A DNA stretch of 64,000 nt from assembly GCF_016809835.1 (NCBI RefSeq), contig NZ_JAFBIL020000007.1:124001-188000 (forward strand). The letters are read 5' to 3'. This DNA is from Massilia soli. Its GTDB lineage: Bacteria > Pseudomonadota > Gammaproteobacteria > Burkholderiales > Burkholderiaceae_D. Below the pieces are notes generated by a model that was not told where the DNA came from, made no database searches, and worked only from the letters and a program-made list of their open reading frames with translations. The translations under genes and the position numbers were made by a program. Shown here piece after piece: positions 34,575 to 43,397 of this stretch. The stretch's first letter is position 1. Each line of letters begins with the position of its first letter.

Positions 34575-34613
34575 TTCACATTTTTCGATCAGACAATCAA
34601 ATATTGTTGCTTC
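34575..34613 (+). promoter_or_regulatory. Conserved 39-bp island element, copy 1
   Basis: First of three ungapped copies of the pattern TTCrCwTTyTyCkATyrrwC with downstream AT.rATwT..GCTTC. It lies between the divergent ubiX and ubiD genes, 90 bases before the ubiD start and 62 bases before that of ubiX. It begins TTCACATTTTTCGATCAGAC and ends GTTGCTTC. The copies at 37440 and 42004 match it at 21 or more fully invariant positions, including TTC at the start and GCTTC at the end. Confidence 0.75.
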
Positions 34614-34702
34614 ATTTCCTAGTCTTACTCAGATAGATTCAGGGGTAACAAAATGCGGAAGCCCGGCATTCCGGGGCATGCCCATAACATCACGGAGATA
34701 CG

Positions 34703-36277
34703 ATGAGTACAGGATCGACACCTGCTGACCGCGCCGCCGCGGCAGCAACGGCAAGCGCAGTGGATATGGAGCGCTTTGACCTGCGCCGCTTCATCGACGC
34801 GCTCGGCGCCGATGAGGTTGTGCGGTTCGCCGGCCCGACCGACCTGGCCGATGCGGCCAGCCTCATGGAAGGCAACCCGAAGGTCGTGCTGCTCGAGCGC
34901 CCCGCCGGCGAATCGGTGCCGCTGGCCGGCAACGTCGCCGGCAGCCGCAAGCGCCTGGCGACGGCGTTCGGCACCACGCCCGACAAGCTGCTGGGAGAGG
35001 TGCTCAGGCGCCTTGGAAAAAAAGGCGAACTGGTCGAGGTGGCGGGCGACGCTGCGCCGGTCCAGCAAGTGGTCCTGACAGGCGACCAGTGCGACTTCAC
35101 CAAACTGCCCATCCACCTGCAGCATGGCCTCGACGGTGCGCCGTATGTATCCGCGTCGATCGATTTCGTGGTCGACCCCAACACCGGCTGGACCAACGTC
35201 GGCGTGCGCCGCCTGATGCTGCGCGGGCGCCGCACCGCAGGAATCGACCTGGTGGCGCCGTCCGACCTGCGCGCGATTTACATCGACCATGCGAGCCGCG
35301 GCGAACGCCTGCCGATCGCATTTGCGGTGGGCACCCACCCGATCGACCACGTCGCCGCCACCATGCGCATCCCGACCGATGAACTGGCGCTGATCGCGGC
35401 GTTGCGCGACGCCCCGCTGGGCGTCGTCAAATGCGTCACCAACGACCTGCGCGTCCCGGCCGATGCCCAGTTCATCCTTGAAGGCTATCTGGACGAGCGC
35501 GGCCACGTCGAACCGGAAGGGCCGTACGGCGAGTTCCTCGGCTACTACGGCGGCGTCAAGCTCAACCCGGTGTTCCACCTGACCGCGATCACCCACCGCC
35601 GCGACCCGGTGTTCCAGACCGCCACCATCAGCGGGCGCACCATGGCCAACACCGACACCTCGCAGTTGTGCGCGCTGCGCACCGAGGCGACCGTGTGGCG
35701 CGCGCTTGAAGTCGCGGTGCGCGAGGTGAAGGCGGTGTATGCCAATCCCGCCACCGGCGGCATGTTCAATGTGCGGATCGCGCTGCAGCAGCGCGTGCCC
35801 GGCGAGGCGCGCAACGCGATCGCGGCAGTGTTCTCGTGCCTGGCCAACGTCAAGCACGTGTTTGTCGTCGATCCGGACATCGACATCTTCTCCGACGAGC
35901 AAATGGAATGGGCGCTGGCGACCCGCTTCCAGGCCGACACCAACCTGGTGCTGCAGGACCGCATGCGCGCCATGCCGCTCGATCCGTCGCTGGCCGGTTC
36001 CCACTACACCGCCAAGGCCGGCTTCGACATGACCCTGCCGTTCCTGCGCCCGGGCCAGGCACGGTCGATCGAGCACGTGGTCCCCGCCCCGCCGACTTAC
36101 GACGGCGCGCGCTTCGCGTCGCTCGGCGCGGCGCTGGAAGACGGACCGAAGACCTTCGCCGCGCTGATGGCGGCAACCGGCACGCGCGACGGACGCGAGA
36201 TCGTCCGCTGGATCGAAGACACCGGCGCCAGCCGCGCGATCGGCCGCGACAAGGAGGGCCGCTACCAGTTTGAGTAA
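34703..36277 (+). CDS. UbiD-family prenylated-FMN decarboxylase
   Basis: A 524-residue UbiD-type reversible (de)carboxylase using prenylated FMN. The fold signature is seen in the N-terminal FAGPTDLADAASLMEG, the central SIDFVVDPNTGWTNVGVRRL with RGRRTAGIDLVAPSD, and the catalytic/cofactor segment HVEPEGPYGEFLGYYGG (~268-284) with the conserved Glu residues; TISGRTMANTDTS follows. The member is a catabolic UbiD rather than UbiD of ubiquinone synthesis, judged from its neighbours: divergent ubiX, and a Bug binding protein 51 bases downstream. Substrates of such enzymes are aromatic, heteroaromatic or unsaturated acids; which one is not readable here. Confidence 0.9.
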   Translation: MSTGSTPADRAAAAATASAVDMERFDLRRFIDALGADEVVRFAGPTDLADAASLMEGNPKVVLLERPAGESVPLAGNVAGSRKRLATAFGTTPDKLLGEVLRRLGKKGELVEVAGDAAPVQQVVLTGDQCDFTKLPIHLQHGLDGAPYVSASIDFVVDPNTGWTNVGVRRLMLRGRRTAGIDLVAPSDLRAIYIDHASRGERLPIAFAVGTHPIDHVAATMRIPTDELALIAALRDAPLGVVKCVTNDLRVPADAQFILEGYLDERGHVEPEGPYGEFLGYYGGVKLNPVFHLTAITHRRDPVFQTATISGRTMANTDTSQLCALRTEATVWRALEVAVREVKAVYANPATGGMFNVRIALQQRVPGEARNAIAAVFSCLANVKHVFVVDPDIDIFSDEQMEWALATRFQADTNLVLQDRMRAMPLDPSLAGSHYTAKAGFDMTLPFLRPGQARSIEHVVPAPPTYDGARFASLGAALEDGPKTFAALMAATGTRDGREIVRWIEDTGASRAIGRDKEGRYQFE

Positions 36278-36328
36278 CGTGTTTTGCTATCCATGCATTA
36301 GCCGCACCATTAAAAACCAGGAGACAAA

Positions 36329-37333
36329 ATGAACAAGGCATTCAAAAAAATCGACAAGACCCGCCGCGCCGTCGTGCGCAGCGCCGGCGCCGCACTGGCG
36401 TTCGCACTTGCCAGCACCGTCGCCGCGCCGTCGCTGGCGCACGCCGCGTATCCCGACCGCCCGATCAAATTCATCGTGCCGTATTCGCCCGGCGGACTGG
36501 GTGATTCGTTTGCCCGCCTGGTCGCCCAGGGCCTGTCGGAGCGGCTCGGCCAGGCAGTCATCGTCGAGAACATGCCAGGTGCAAGCCAGGCGATCGGCGC
36601 CGCCGCCGCGGCAAAGGCGGCACCCGATGGCTACACCCTGTTCATGGGAACCCAGTCGGGCCTTGTGCTGAACCCGATCGCGCAAAAGAAAGTGCCATTT
36701 GACCCGGTCAAGGATTTCGCGCCCGTATCCATGCTGTTCTCCTCGCCGCTGTTCCTGGTGGTGCACCCTTCGGTCGCTGCAAAAACGGTACCTGAACTGA
36801 TCGCGCTCGCAAAGTCCAGGCCGGACGAACTCACGGTGGCCACCATCGGCGACGGCACCTCGACCAATCTGGGTGCGCTGATGTTCCAGAAACGCGCCGG
36901 CGTGAAGTTCATGCACGTGCCCTACAAGGGCAGCGCGCCGGCGATTACCGACGTGCTGGCCGGCCGGGTTGACGTGTTCTTCGAAGGCGGCGCCTCGGCG
37001 CTTCCTTATGTCCGCCAGGGCAAGCTGCGCGCGCTGGCGTCGACCGCGGAGGAACGAACCGAGAAAGCGGCCCCGGGCTTGCCGACGCTGAAAGAGAGCT
37101 TCCCCGGCCTGAGCCTGGAAGTCTGGTTCGGCATCGTCGCGCCAGCGGGCACGCCGAAGCCGGTCATCGACCTGCTGAACAAGGAGATCAAGGCGGTGCA
37201 GACAAGCGCGCGGATCCACGAACTGGCCGCCAATCTTGGGGCCGACGTCGTGCCAAGCACGCCGGAAGAACTCGGCGAGCGCATCCGCAAAGAGCTGGTG
37301 GAGTACACCACCATCATGCGCGCGGCAAAGTAA
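36329..37333 (+). CDS. Bug/TctC-type solute-binding protein
   Basis: Periplasmic extracytoplasmic binding protein of the tripartite tricarboxylate transporter family, 334 residues. The signal sequence ends LAHA (~44), with twin Arg in TRRAVVRSAG, possibly Tat-exported. YPDRPIKFIVPYSPGGLGD is the typical mature N-terminus (~46-64), and PYKGSAPAITDVLAGRVD (~198-215) and GLPTLKESFPGLSLEVWFGI (~250-269) are hallmarks. It has no adjacent TctA/TctB, so it may use the TctBA subunits at the end of the island or recruit another pair. It follows ubiD and probably shares its promoter. Confidence 0.92.
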   Translation: MNKAFKKIDKTRRAVVRSAGAALAFALASTVAAPSLAHAAYPDRPIKFIVPYSPGGLGDSFARLVAQGLSERLGQAVIVENMPGASQAIGAAAAAKAAPDGYTLFMGTQSGLVLNPIAQKKVPFDPVKDFAPVSMLFSSPLFLVVHPSVAAKTVPELIALAKSRPDELTVATIGDGTSTNLGALMFQKRAGVKFMHVPYKGSAPAITDVLAGRVDVFFEGGASALPYVRQGKLRALASTAEERTEKAAPGLPTLKESFPGLSLEVWFGIVAPAGTPKPVIDLLNKEIKAVQTSARIHELAANLGADVVPSTPEELGERIRKELVEYTTIMRAAK

Positions 37334-37372
37334 AGCGCGCCAGCCGGGGCCGGCCTTGCCGTCCCTTCCAAC

Positions 37373-37396
37373 ACATGCGGCGCCTGCGCCGCATGT
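37373..37396. terminator. Hairpin after Bug gene
   Basis: ACATGCGGCG / CGCCGCATGT, a perfect 10-bp stem with a four-base loop, 40 bases after the stop; only a short T tract follows, so it may be a leaky terminator of the ubiD-Bug unit. Confidence 0.55.
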
Positions 37397-37439
37397 TGCG
37401 TTTACGGCGGCTGCGCGCCATGGCCCGCGCGTTTCATCC

Positions 37440-37478
37440 TTCACTTTTTTCGATTGATCGATAGATTATTTGCGCTTC
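37440..37478 (+). promoter_or_regulatory. Conserved 39-bp island element, copy 2
   Basis: Second copy of the repeated element, 105 bases before the porin start. It begins TTCACTTTTTTCGATTGATC and ends TTTGCGCTTC, sharing with copy 3 the core ATCGATAGA. The same face and distance as the other copies support a common regulator-binding/promoter element. Confidence 0.75.
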
Positions 37479-37583
37479 TGTTGAGCATCAAGTTCCTCTA
37501 CATTCTGTTGAACGGTTCAGCTTTCAACGCCTCGCCAAGGTCGTGCCGGATTACTGAAAACTATAACTATCAGGAGAAGAGAT

Positions 37584-38663
37584 ATGTCGCAAAAGGGATT
37601 GAATCAGTGGGTTAAGGCGTGCGTAGCGGTAGGCATCGCGATGTCGTCGCAGATGGCGTCGGCGCAGTCGAGCGTGCAAGTGTATGGCATCGTCGACCTC
37701 GGCATCGAACATCTTTCCGGCGTCGCCAACGGCGCTGCCGAAGAGTCGCAGACCCGCATGACCATCAACAACCAGCAGGCATCGCGCCTCGGCTTCCGCG
37801 GAACCGAAGACCTTGGCGGCGGCTTGAAGGCGCTGTTCAACCTGGAAGCCGGCTTCGCCCCCGATACCGGCGTCAGCCTGCAAGGCGGACGCCTGTTCGG
37901 CCGCGCCGCGACGGTGGGCCTGTCGGGCGATTTCGGCACCGTGACCATCGGCCGCCAGCGCAACGCCATCTTCGACCTGCACCTGCAGTTCGCGCCATTG
38001 GGCTATACCAGCTATGGCGCTGTCGCACCGGACATGGCGTTCTTCACCCAGCGCGCCGACAACTCGGTCAAGTACGCGTTCAAGCGCGGCGGCTTCAGCT
38101 CCGCACTGCTGTACAGCTTCGGCCGCGATGCGGTGGCCGGCGGCGGCACCCAGAGCGAAGTGGCGGGCAACTCGAAAATCGGCCGCCAGATCGGCGCCAA
38201 CGCGGCCTACGCCAGCGGCCCGTTCACGGTCGGCCTCGGCTACGACAAGCAGAACGGCACCAGCGCCGCCATCGCCAGCGAGACCGATACCCGGACCTAC
38301 GCCGGCGCCAAATACATGCTGTCGGCAACCACGCTGTACGCCGGCTTCATGCGCCGCAAGAACGAACTGGCCGCGCTCGATGCGACCACCGACCTGAGCT
38401 GGGTTGGCCTGCGCCATCCGATCGCCGGCAAGCTCGGTATCGGCGCCTGGCTGGTCAAGACCGACGTCAAGGACACGCCGAACGAGGCGACGCTGATCGG
38501 TGCGTCGCTGTACTACGACCTGTCCAAGCGTACCCAGGCTTACCTGAACCTCGCCCGTTCCAGCAATGACGGCGCCAGCCGCCAGGGCGTCAGCAGCAGC
38601 GTCCAGACCTTGCCGGGCGGCGCCATGAGCGGCATCGTCGCCGGACTGGCCCACACCTTCTGA
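37584..38663 (+). CDS. Gram-negative porin
   Basis: Outer-membrane trimeric porin of the burkholderial OmpC-like type, 359 residues. The signal peptide ends MASA (~29), then the mature protein begins SSVQVYGIVDLGIEHL, the first beta strand with the family-typical YGIVD. LGFRGTEDLGGGLKALFNLEAGF is the characteristic second-strand/turn segment, and the protein ends with the terminal Phe (LAHTF) needed for assembly. It is probably the outer-membrane entry route for the island's substrate. It starts its own unit after copy 2 of the 39-bp element; a strong terminator follows. Confidence 0.93.
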   Translation: MSQKGLNQWVKACVAVGIAMSSQMASAQSSVQVYGIVDLGIEHLSGVANGAAEESQTRMTINNQQASRLGFRGTEDLGGGLKALFNLEAGFAPDTGVSLQGGRLFGRAATVGLSGDFGTVTIGRQRNAIFDLHLQFAPLGYTSYGAVAPDMAFFTQRADNSVKYAFKRGGFSSALLYSFGRDAVAGGGTQSEVAGNSKIGRQIGANAAYASGPFTVGLGYDKQNGTSAAIASETDTRTYAGAKYMLSATTLYAGFMRRKNELAALDATTDLSWVGLRHPIAGKLGIGAWLVKTDVKDTPNEATLIGASLYYDLSKRTQAYLNLARSSNDGASRQGVSSSVQTLPGGAMSGIVAGLAHTF

Positions 38664-38675
38664 TCCTTGCCCCGG

Positions 38676-38711
38676 GCCTCCCGCGACGCACGCGTCGTGG
38701 GAGGCTTTTTT
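38676..38711 (+). terminator. Terminator between porin and leuC-like gene
   Basis: GCCTCCCGCGACG / CGTCGTGGGAGGC, a 13-bp stem with one G-T pair and a four-base loop, followed by six T. It starts 13 bases after the porin stop, so leuCD expression depends on read-through or on a separate start. Confidence 0.92.
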
Positions 38712-38732
38712 CCAGGTCCCAGTGCGCACAAC

Positions 38733-40196
38733 ATGACGACGACACCCCGTACGCTGTACGACAAACTATGGGACGAACACCTCGTGCATACCGGCGAGGA
38801 CGGCACCGCCCTGCTGTATATCGACCGCCACCTCCTTTATGAAGTCACCAGCCCGCAGGCGTTCGAGGGCCTCGCCGAATCCGGCCGGCCGGTGCAGCGG
38901 CCGTTGGCCAACTTCGGCGTCTGCGACCACAATGTGCCGACCACCGGCCGCGCGGCGCCGATCCGCGATCCGCTGGCCCGCGCCCAGGTGGAACGGCTGG
39001 AACACAATTGCAGCACCCATCGCATTCCCCAGTTCCGCATGGCCGACCCGCGCCAGGGAATCGTCCACGTGATCGCGCCGGAACAGGGGCTGACCCTGCC
39101 GGGCATGACGGTGGTGTGCGGCGATTCGCATACCAGCACCCACGGGGCGCTCGGCGCGCTGGCGTTCGGCATCGGCACCTCCGAGGTCGAGCACGTGCTG
39201 GCAACCCAGACGCTGGCGCTAAGGAAGAGCAAGAACATGCTGGTCAGGGTCGCCAATGCGCTGGCGCCCTGGTGCACCGCGAAAGACCTGGCCCTGTACA
39301 TCATCGGCCAGATCGGCACCGCCGGCGCGACCGGCTACACGATCGAATTTGCCGGCGCCGCGGTCGCCGGCCTGTCGGTCGAGGCGCGGATGACGCTCTG
39401 TAACATGTCGATCGAGGCCGGCGCGCGCGCCGGGCTGGTGGCGGTCGACCAGCACACCATCGACTACGTGCGCGGCCGGCCGTTCGCCCCCGAAGGCGCC
39501 GGCTGGACCGAAGCGCTCGCCCACTGGCGCACGCTGGTGTCCGATCCCGGCGCCCGCTTCGACCGCGTGATCGACATCGATGCGGCGGCGGTCCGGCCCC
39601 AGGTGACCTGGGGCACCTCGCCCGAGATGGTGGCCGGCGTGGACGGCGACGTGCCCGATCCGGCGCTGCAGGCGGACCCGTCGCGGCGCGCCGCCACCGA
39701 GGCCGCGCTGCGCTACATGGACCTGGCGCCCGGCACGGCGCTGGCCAGCATCGCGCTCGACAAGGTGTTCATCGGCTCATGCACCAACAGCCGTATCGAA
39801 GACCTGCGCATGGCCGCCGCGGTCGTGCAGAAAATGGGCCGCCGCATCGCTGCCAACGTCCGGCTGGCGATGGTCGTCCCGGGCTCGGGGCTCGTCAAGG
39901 CCCAGGCCGAACAGGAAGGACTGGACCGGGTATTCCTCGACGCCGGGTTCGAATGGCGGTCGCCAGGCTGCTCGATGTGCCTGGCGATGAACGACGACCG
40001 GCTGGCGCCGGGCGAACGCTGCGCGTCCACCTCGAACCGCAATTTCGAAGGCCGCCAGGGCGCGGGCGGACGCAGCCACCTGGTCAGTCCTGCGATGGCG
40101 GCAGCAGCGGCCATCGCAGGCCGGTTCGTGGACGTGACGCGCATCATGGGCGTCAATAACGAAGGAGCAGAACTGGCATGGAAAAATTCACCCTGA
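38733..40196 (+). CDS. leuC: LeuC-type (iso)hydro-lyase large subunit
   Basis: A 487-residue aconitase-superfamily large subunit, most like 3-isopropylmalate dehydratase Leu[13 protein letters not shown] and [20 protein letters not shown] open the protein, and the three Fe-S cysteines lie in [13 protein letters not shown] (~350) and [12 protein letters not shown] (~410). The start at 38733 gives the normal LeuC N-terminus; an upstream frame overlaps the terminator. The sequence alone would say leucine biosynthesis, but no leuB or leuA is near and the gene sits inside a catabolic island, so a role on an organic diacid, such as maleate or a substituted malate, is plausible. It overlaps leuD by 19 bases. 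Confidence 0.85.
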   Translation: MTTTPRTLYDKLWDEHLVHTGEDGTALLYIDRHLLYEVTSPQAFEGLAESGRPVQRPLANFGVCDHNVPTTGRAAPIRDPLARAQVERLEHNCSTHRIPQFRMADPRQGIVHVIAPEQGLTLPGMTVVCGDSHTSTHGALGALAFGIGTSEVEHVLATQTLALRKSKNMLVRVANALAPWCTAKDLALYIIGQIGTAGATGYTIEFAGAAVAGLSVEARMTLCNMSIEAGARAGLVAVDQHTIDYVRGRPFAPEGAGWTEALAHWRTLVSDPGARFDRVIDIDAAAVRPQVTWGTSPEMVAGVDGDVPDPALQADPSRRAATEAALRYMDLAPGTALASIALDKVFIGSCTNSRIEDLRMAAAVVQKMGRRIAANVRLAMVVPGSGLVKAQAEQEGLDRVFLDAGFEWRSPGCSMCLAMNDDRLAPGERCASTSNRNFEGRQGAGGRSHLVSPAMAAAAAIAGRFVDVTRIMGVNNEGAELAWKNSP

Positions 40197-40843
40197 TGAC
40201 GGGCCTGGTCGCCCCGCTCGACCGCGACAATGTCGATACCGACGCGATCATGCCGAAGCAGTTCATGAAATCGCTGGCCAGGACCGGGTTCGGGCCGAAC
40301 CTGTTCGATTCGTGGCGCTACCTCGATACCGGCGAACCCGGCATGGACAACGCCGCCCGTCCGCTCGACCCCGGTTTCGTGCTGAACCAGCCGCGCTACC
40401 AGGGCGCCTCCGTGCTGCTGGCGCGCCGCAACTTCGGCTGCGGCAGTTCGCGCGAGCATGCGCCATGGGGACTGCGGCAATACGGCTTCCGCGTCATCAT
40501 CGCCGTCAGCTGCGCCGATATCTTCATGCAGAACTGCTACAAGAACGGCATCCTGGTCATCTGCCTGCCGGAACAGCAAGTCGGCGCGCTGTTCGACACG
40601 GTCGCCGCCACCCCCGGCTTTGCGCTCACGGTCGACCTCGAAAACCAGCTGGTCAGCGATCCGGCCGGGGCGGCCTACGGATTCGACATCGCGCCGTTCA
40701 CCAAGCGCTGCCTGTTGCACGGGCTCGACGAGATCAGCCTGACGCAACAGCACCAGGGTGCCATCGATGCGTTTGCGCAGCGCCACCTGGCCCGCCATGC
40801 CTGGCTCGCCGACATCCGCTGGAGCCGCCCCTGGCCGCCGTGA
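40178..40843 (+). CDS. leuD: LeuD-type small subunit
   Basis: A 221-residue small (swivelling) subunit of the isopropylmalate dehydratase family. Hallmarks are [18 protein letters not shown] (~14-31), [22 protein letters not shown] (~78-99) and the [22 protein letters not shown] segment (~105-126). It forms the active-site swivel with LeuC, whose gene overlaps its start by 19 bases, so the two are translationally coupled. The substrate is open for the same reason as for the large subunit. Confidence 0.88.
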   Translation: MEKFTLMTGLVAPLDRDNVDTDAIMPKQFMKSLARTGFGPNLFDSWRYLDTGEPGMDNAARPLDPGFVLNQPRYQGASVLLARRNFGCGSSREHAPWGLRQYGFRVIIAVSCADIFMQNCYKNGILVICLPEQQVGALFDTVAATPGFALTVDLENQLVSDPAGAAYGFDIAPFTKRCLLHGLDEISLTQQHQGAIDAFAQRHLARHAWLADIRWSRPWPP

Positions 40844-40919
40844 CGGCAGCGCACGGGCGGACCCGCCGGCACCATCACGCCATTTCCGCAGGTAGCGCGA
40901 AGTCCTTTAAAATGTCTTG

Positions 40920-41885
40920 ATGAATCTCTCTCTCAGACAACTTAAGGTCTTCCTCGGTGTCGCCGAGAGTTCCAGTTTTACCAAGACGGCGCAGCGGCTG
41001 CACCTGAGCCAGGCCGCGCTGTCGGCCATTATCCGGGAACTCGAAACCCAGTTGCAGTGCCGCCTGCTCGACCGCACCACCCGCACGGTCAACCTGACCG
41101 AGGCCGGCCGCGTGTTCGTGCCGACCGCCGCCCACATCGTCCAGGTGCTCGAAAACAGCGCGGTAGAGGTGGCCCGCATGGGGCGCGAAGAGCGGCGCGT
41201 GCTGCGCGTCGGCGTCACGCCGCACATCGCGGTCAGCATGATGCCGACCGTCCTCGGCAGGTTCCTCGAAGCCCATCCGGGTGTACGGGTCGAGCTGACC
41301 GACCTGCCGCCGGGCGAGCTGCTGCGGCGGGTCGAATCGGGCAGCCTGGACGTCGCGTTCGGCGCCTTCTTCGACAAAACCTCCGGCATCGACCGCGTGC
41401 TGGTGTTCCCGACCCACCTGGTGATGGTCTCGCCGCTCGACCAGGCGTTCGCCTGGGCCAGGCCCGAGAACGGCGCCGTGACCTGGAAGTCCCTGCAGGA
41501 CGCGCCGCTGATCTGCTTCCCGTCCGACAATCCGATCCAGCGCATCGTCGACGCCAACCTCGCCTCCGAATATGTTTCTGCAAGCAGCCGCATGGTGGTC
41601 AACCACCTCGAGACGGCGATTGCGATGGCCGAGGCGGGCTTCGGCCTGGCGATCCTGCCGTCGGTATCGTACGCCACCTGCCAGCGCTACCGGGTACGGT
41701 TCGACTCGATCCATCCGATGATCGAGTTATCGTTCGATTGCATCACCCAGAGCGGGCGCGGCAACATGGAAACGCTGCAGCAACTGTCGGCCGTCTTCGC
41801 CGAAGTGGCGATGACATTCGCCAACAAGTCACGCGGCGCGAAACCCGCCCCACGCAAGAAAAAAGCCGACGTTCCGGGCGCCTGA
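40920..41885 (+). CDS. LysR-family regulator of the catabolic island
   Basis: LysR-type regulator of 321 residues starting at the ATG at 40920 (a TTG one codon upstream is possible). The N-terminal winged HTH is in the order LRQLKVFLGVAESSSFTKTA, LHLSQAALSAII and LETQLQCRLLDRTTRTV (residues ~5-55); the effector domain follows, with a basic C-terminal tail KPAPRKKKADV. It lies in the middle of the island, 76 bases after leuD and 296 bases before the monooxygenase operon. It is the best candidate to bind the three 39-bp elements; this is inferred, not shown. Confidence 0.92.
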   Translation: MNLSLRQLKVFLGVAESSSFTKTAQRLHLSQAALSAIIRELETQLQCRLLDRTTRTVNLTEAGRVFVPTAAHIVQVLENSAVEVARMGREERRVLRVGVTPHIAVSMMPTVLGRFLEAHPGVRVELTDLPPGELLRRVESGSLDVAFGAFFDKTSGIDRVLVFPTHLVMVSPLDQAFAWARPENGAVTWKSLQDAPLICFPSDNPIQRIVDANLASEYVSASSRMVVNHLETAIAMAEAGFGLAILPSVSYATCQRYRVRFDSIHPMIELSFDCITQSGRGNMETLQQLSAVFAEVAMTFANKSRGAKPAPRKKKADVPGA

Positions 41886-42003
41886 CGCGCGCCGGCCAAC
41901 CCGCTGAAACACCCCTCCCGGCGCCGCTCCCCGGCGCCCTCGGGAGGACTGTCGCGCGCCGCCCCCGCGCACGCGCGCATGCCGTGCCGCCGGTGCGCGA
42001 TTG

Positions 42004-42042
42004 TTCGCATTCTCCTATCAATCGATAGAATCTTTTTGCTTC
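42004..42042 (+). promoter_or_regulatory. Conserved 39-bp island element, copy 3
   Basis: Third copy, 139 bases before the monooxygenase start. It begins TTCGCATTCTCCTATCAATC and ends TTTTTGCTTC, and contains the perfect 14-bp palindrome CTATC-AATC-GATAG at 42015-42028. A possible -35 TTGCTT overlaps its right end and TATATA follows about 19 bases later. This copy gives the clearest dyad symmetry. Confidence 0.75.
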
Positions 42043-42181
42043 TTAGAAGCCGTTCGCCTCTATATATTACGTTCATCCCGTCCCCCCGCAGAGCCGGGCT
42101 GGCGATCAGGAATTGCCGTTCAGGAACCAGTTCGCTGCCGCACACAACATTCAACCTGGAACGCTCGTAAGCGTGGAATAG

Positions 42182-43372
42182 ATGATGAAAATAACGATCA
42201 TTGGCGCCGGTATCGGCGGGCTGACAGCAGGGATCGCCCTGCTCAGGAAGGGCTTCGACGTCACGATCCTCGAGCAAGCCTCGGAGCTGAAGGAAATCGG
42301 CGCCGGTGTGCAGCTGAGCGCCAACGCCACCGGCGTGCTGTACCGCCTGGGGCTGGGGCCGGCGCTCGAAGCGATCGCCTCCGAGCCGATCGGCAAGCGC
42401 GTGCGCCTGTGGAATACCGGCCAGATCTGGCCGCTGTTCGACCTCGGCGCCAACTCGCGGCTGGCCTACGGCTATCCCTACTTCACCTTGCACCGCGCCG
42501 ACCTGCATGCGGCGCTGGCAAACGAAGTGATGCGCCTGAAACCCGATGCGATCAAGCTCGGCGTGCGCGTCACCGGCAACGTACAGCACGCCGGCGGCGT
42601 CACCATCAGCGCCGCCAACGGCGCCGTGTACGAGTCCGCGATCGCGATCCGCGCCGACGGCGTCCATTCGGGCACCCGCGAATCGCAGTTCGGCCCGGAC
42701 GCGCCGCGCTACTCCGGCGTCATGGCATGGCGTGGCGTGATCAAGGCGTCCGACCTGCCGGAGCGCCTGCGTGCGCCTTACGGCACCAACTGGGTCGGTC
42801 CCGGCGCCCACGTGATCCAGTACCCGCTGCGCAACGGCGAACTGATTAATTTCGTCGGCGCCGTCGAAGGCAACCGCTGGGAAGTCGAATCGTGGTCTGA
42901 ACGCGGCACCCACGAGGAGTGCCTGGGCGATTTCAAAGGCTGGCACGAGGACGTGCACACCCTCATCAAGGCCATCGACGTGCCATACAAATGGGTGCTG
43001 AAAGTGCGCGATCCGATGCCGGTCTGGACCAAGGGAAATGTCACCTTGCTCGGCGACGCCTGCCATCCGACCCTGCCTTTCCTGGCGCAGGGCGCGGGCA
43101 TGGCGATCGAAGACGGCTACATCCTGGCGCGCGCCCTTGCGATGTACCCGGATTCGCCGGCGACGGCTTTCGCCAGCTACGAAAACGCGCGCCACGAGCG
43201 CACCGCGAAAGTGGTGATCGGTTCGGCCGCCAATACCAAGCGTTTCCACAATCCGGCCCTGGCCGACGCACAGGGCGCGGCCGAGTACGTGGAACGCGAA
43301 TGGAACGAAGAGCGGGTGCGCGAACGCTACGAGTGGCTGTTCAATTATGACGTCGATGCCGTCGCGCTCTGA
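42182..43372 (+). CDS. FAD-dependent aromatic-type monooxygenase
   Basis: Group A flavoprotein hydroxylase, 396 residues. The dinucleotide-binding GxGxxG lies in IIGAGIGGLTAGIALLRKG (~6-24), the DG motif in RADGVHSGTRESQ (~157-169), and the GD motif in GDACHPTLPFLAQGAGMAIED (~286-306). Overall it is most like salicylate hydroxylase/3-hydroxybenzoate 6-hydroxylase enzymes, which add OH to an aromatic ring using NAD(P)H and O2. It is the first gene of a run of twelve same-strand genes with gaps of at most 43 bases or overlaps, up to tctA. The substrate cannot be derived from sequence. Confidence 0.92.
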   Translation: MMKITIIGAGIGGLTAGIALLRKGFDVTILEQASELKEIGAGVQLSANATGVLYRLGLGPALEAIASEPIGKRVRLWNTGQIWPLFDLGANSRLAYGYPYFTLHRADLHAALANEVMRLKPDAIKLGVRVTGNVQHAGGVTISAANGAVYESAIAIRADGVHSGTRESQFGPDAPRYSGVMAWRGVIKASDLPERLRAPYGTNWVGPGAHVIQYPLRNGELINFVGAVEGNRWEVESWSERGTHEECLGDFKGWHEDVHTLIKAIDVPYKWVLKVRDPMPVWTKGNVTLLGDACHPTLPFLAQGAGMAIEDGYILARALAMYPDSPATAFASYENARHERTAKVVIGSAANTKRFHNPALADAQGAAEYVEREWNEERVRERYEWLFNYDVDAVAL

Positions 43373-43397
43373 TTACGCCATGAACCAAGGAGACCAC

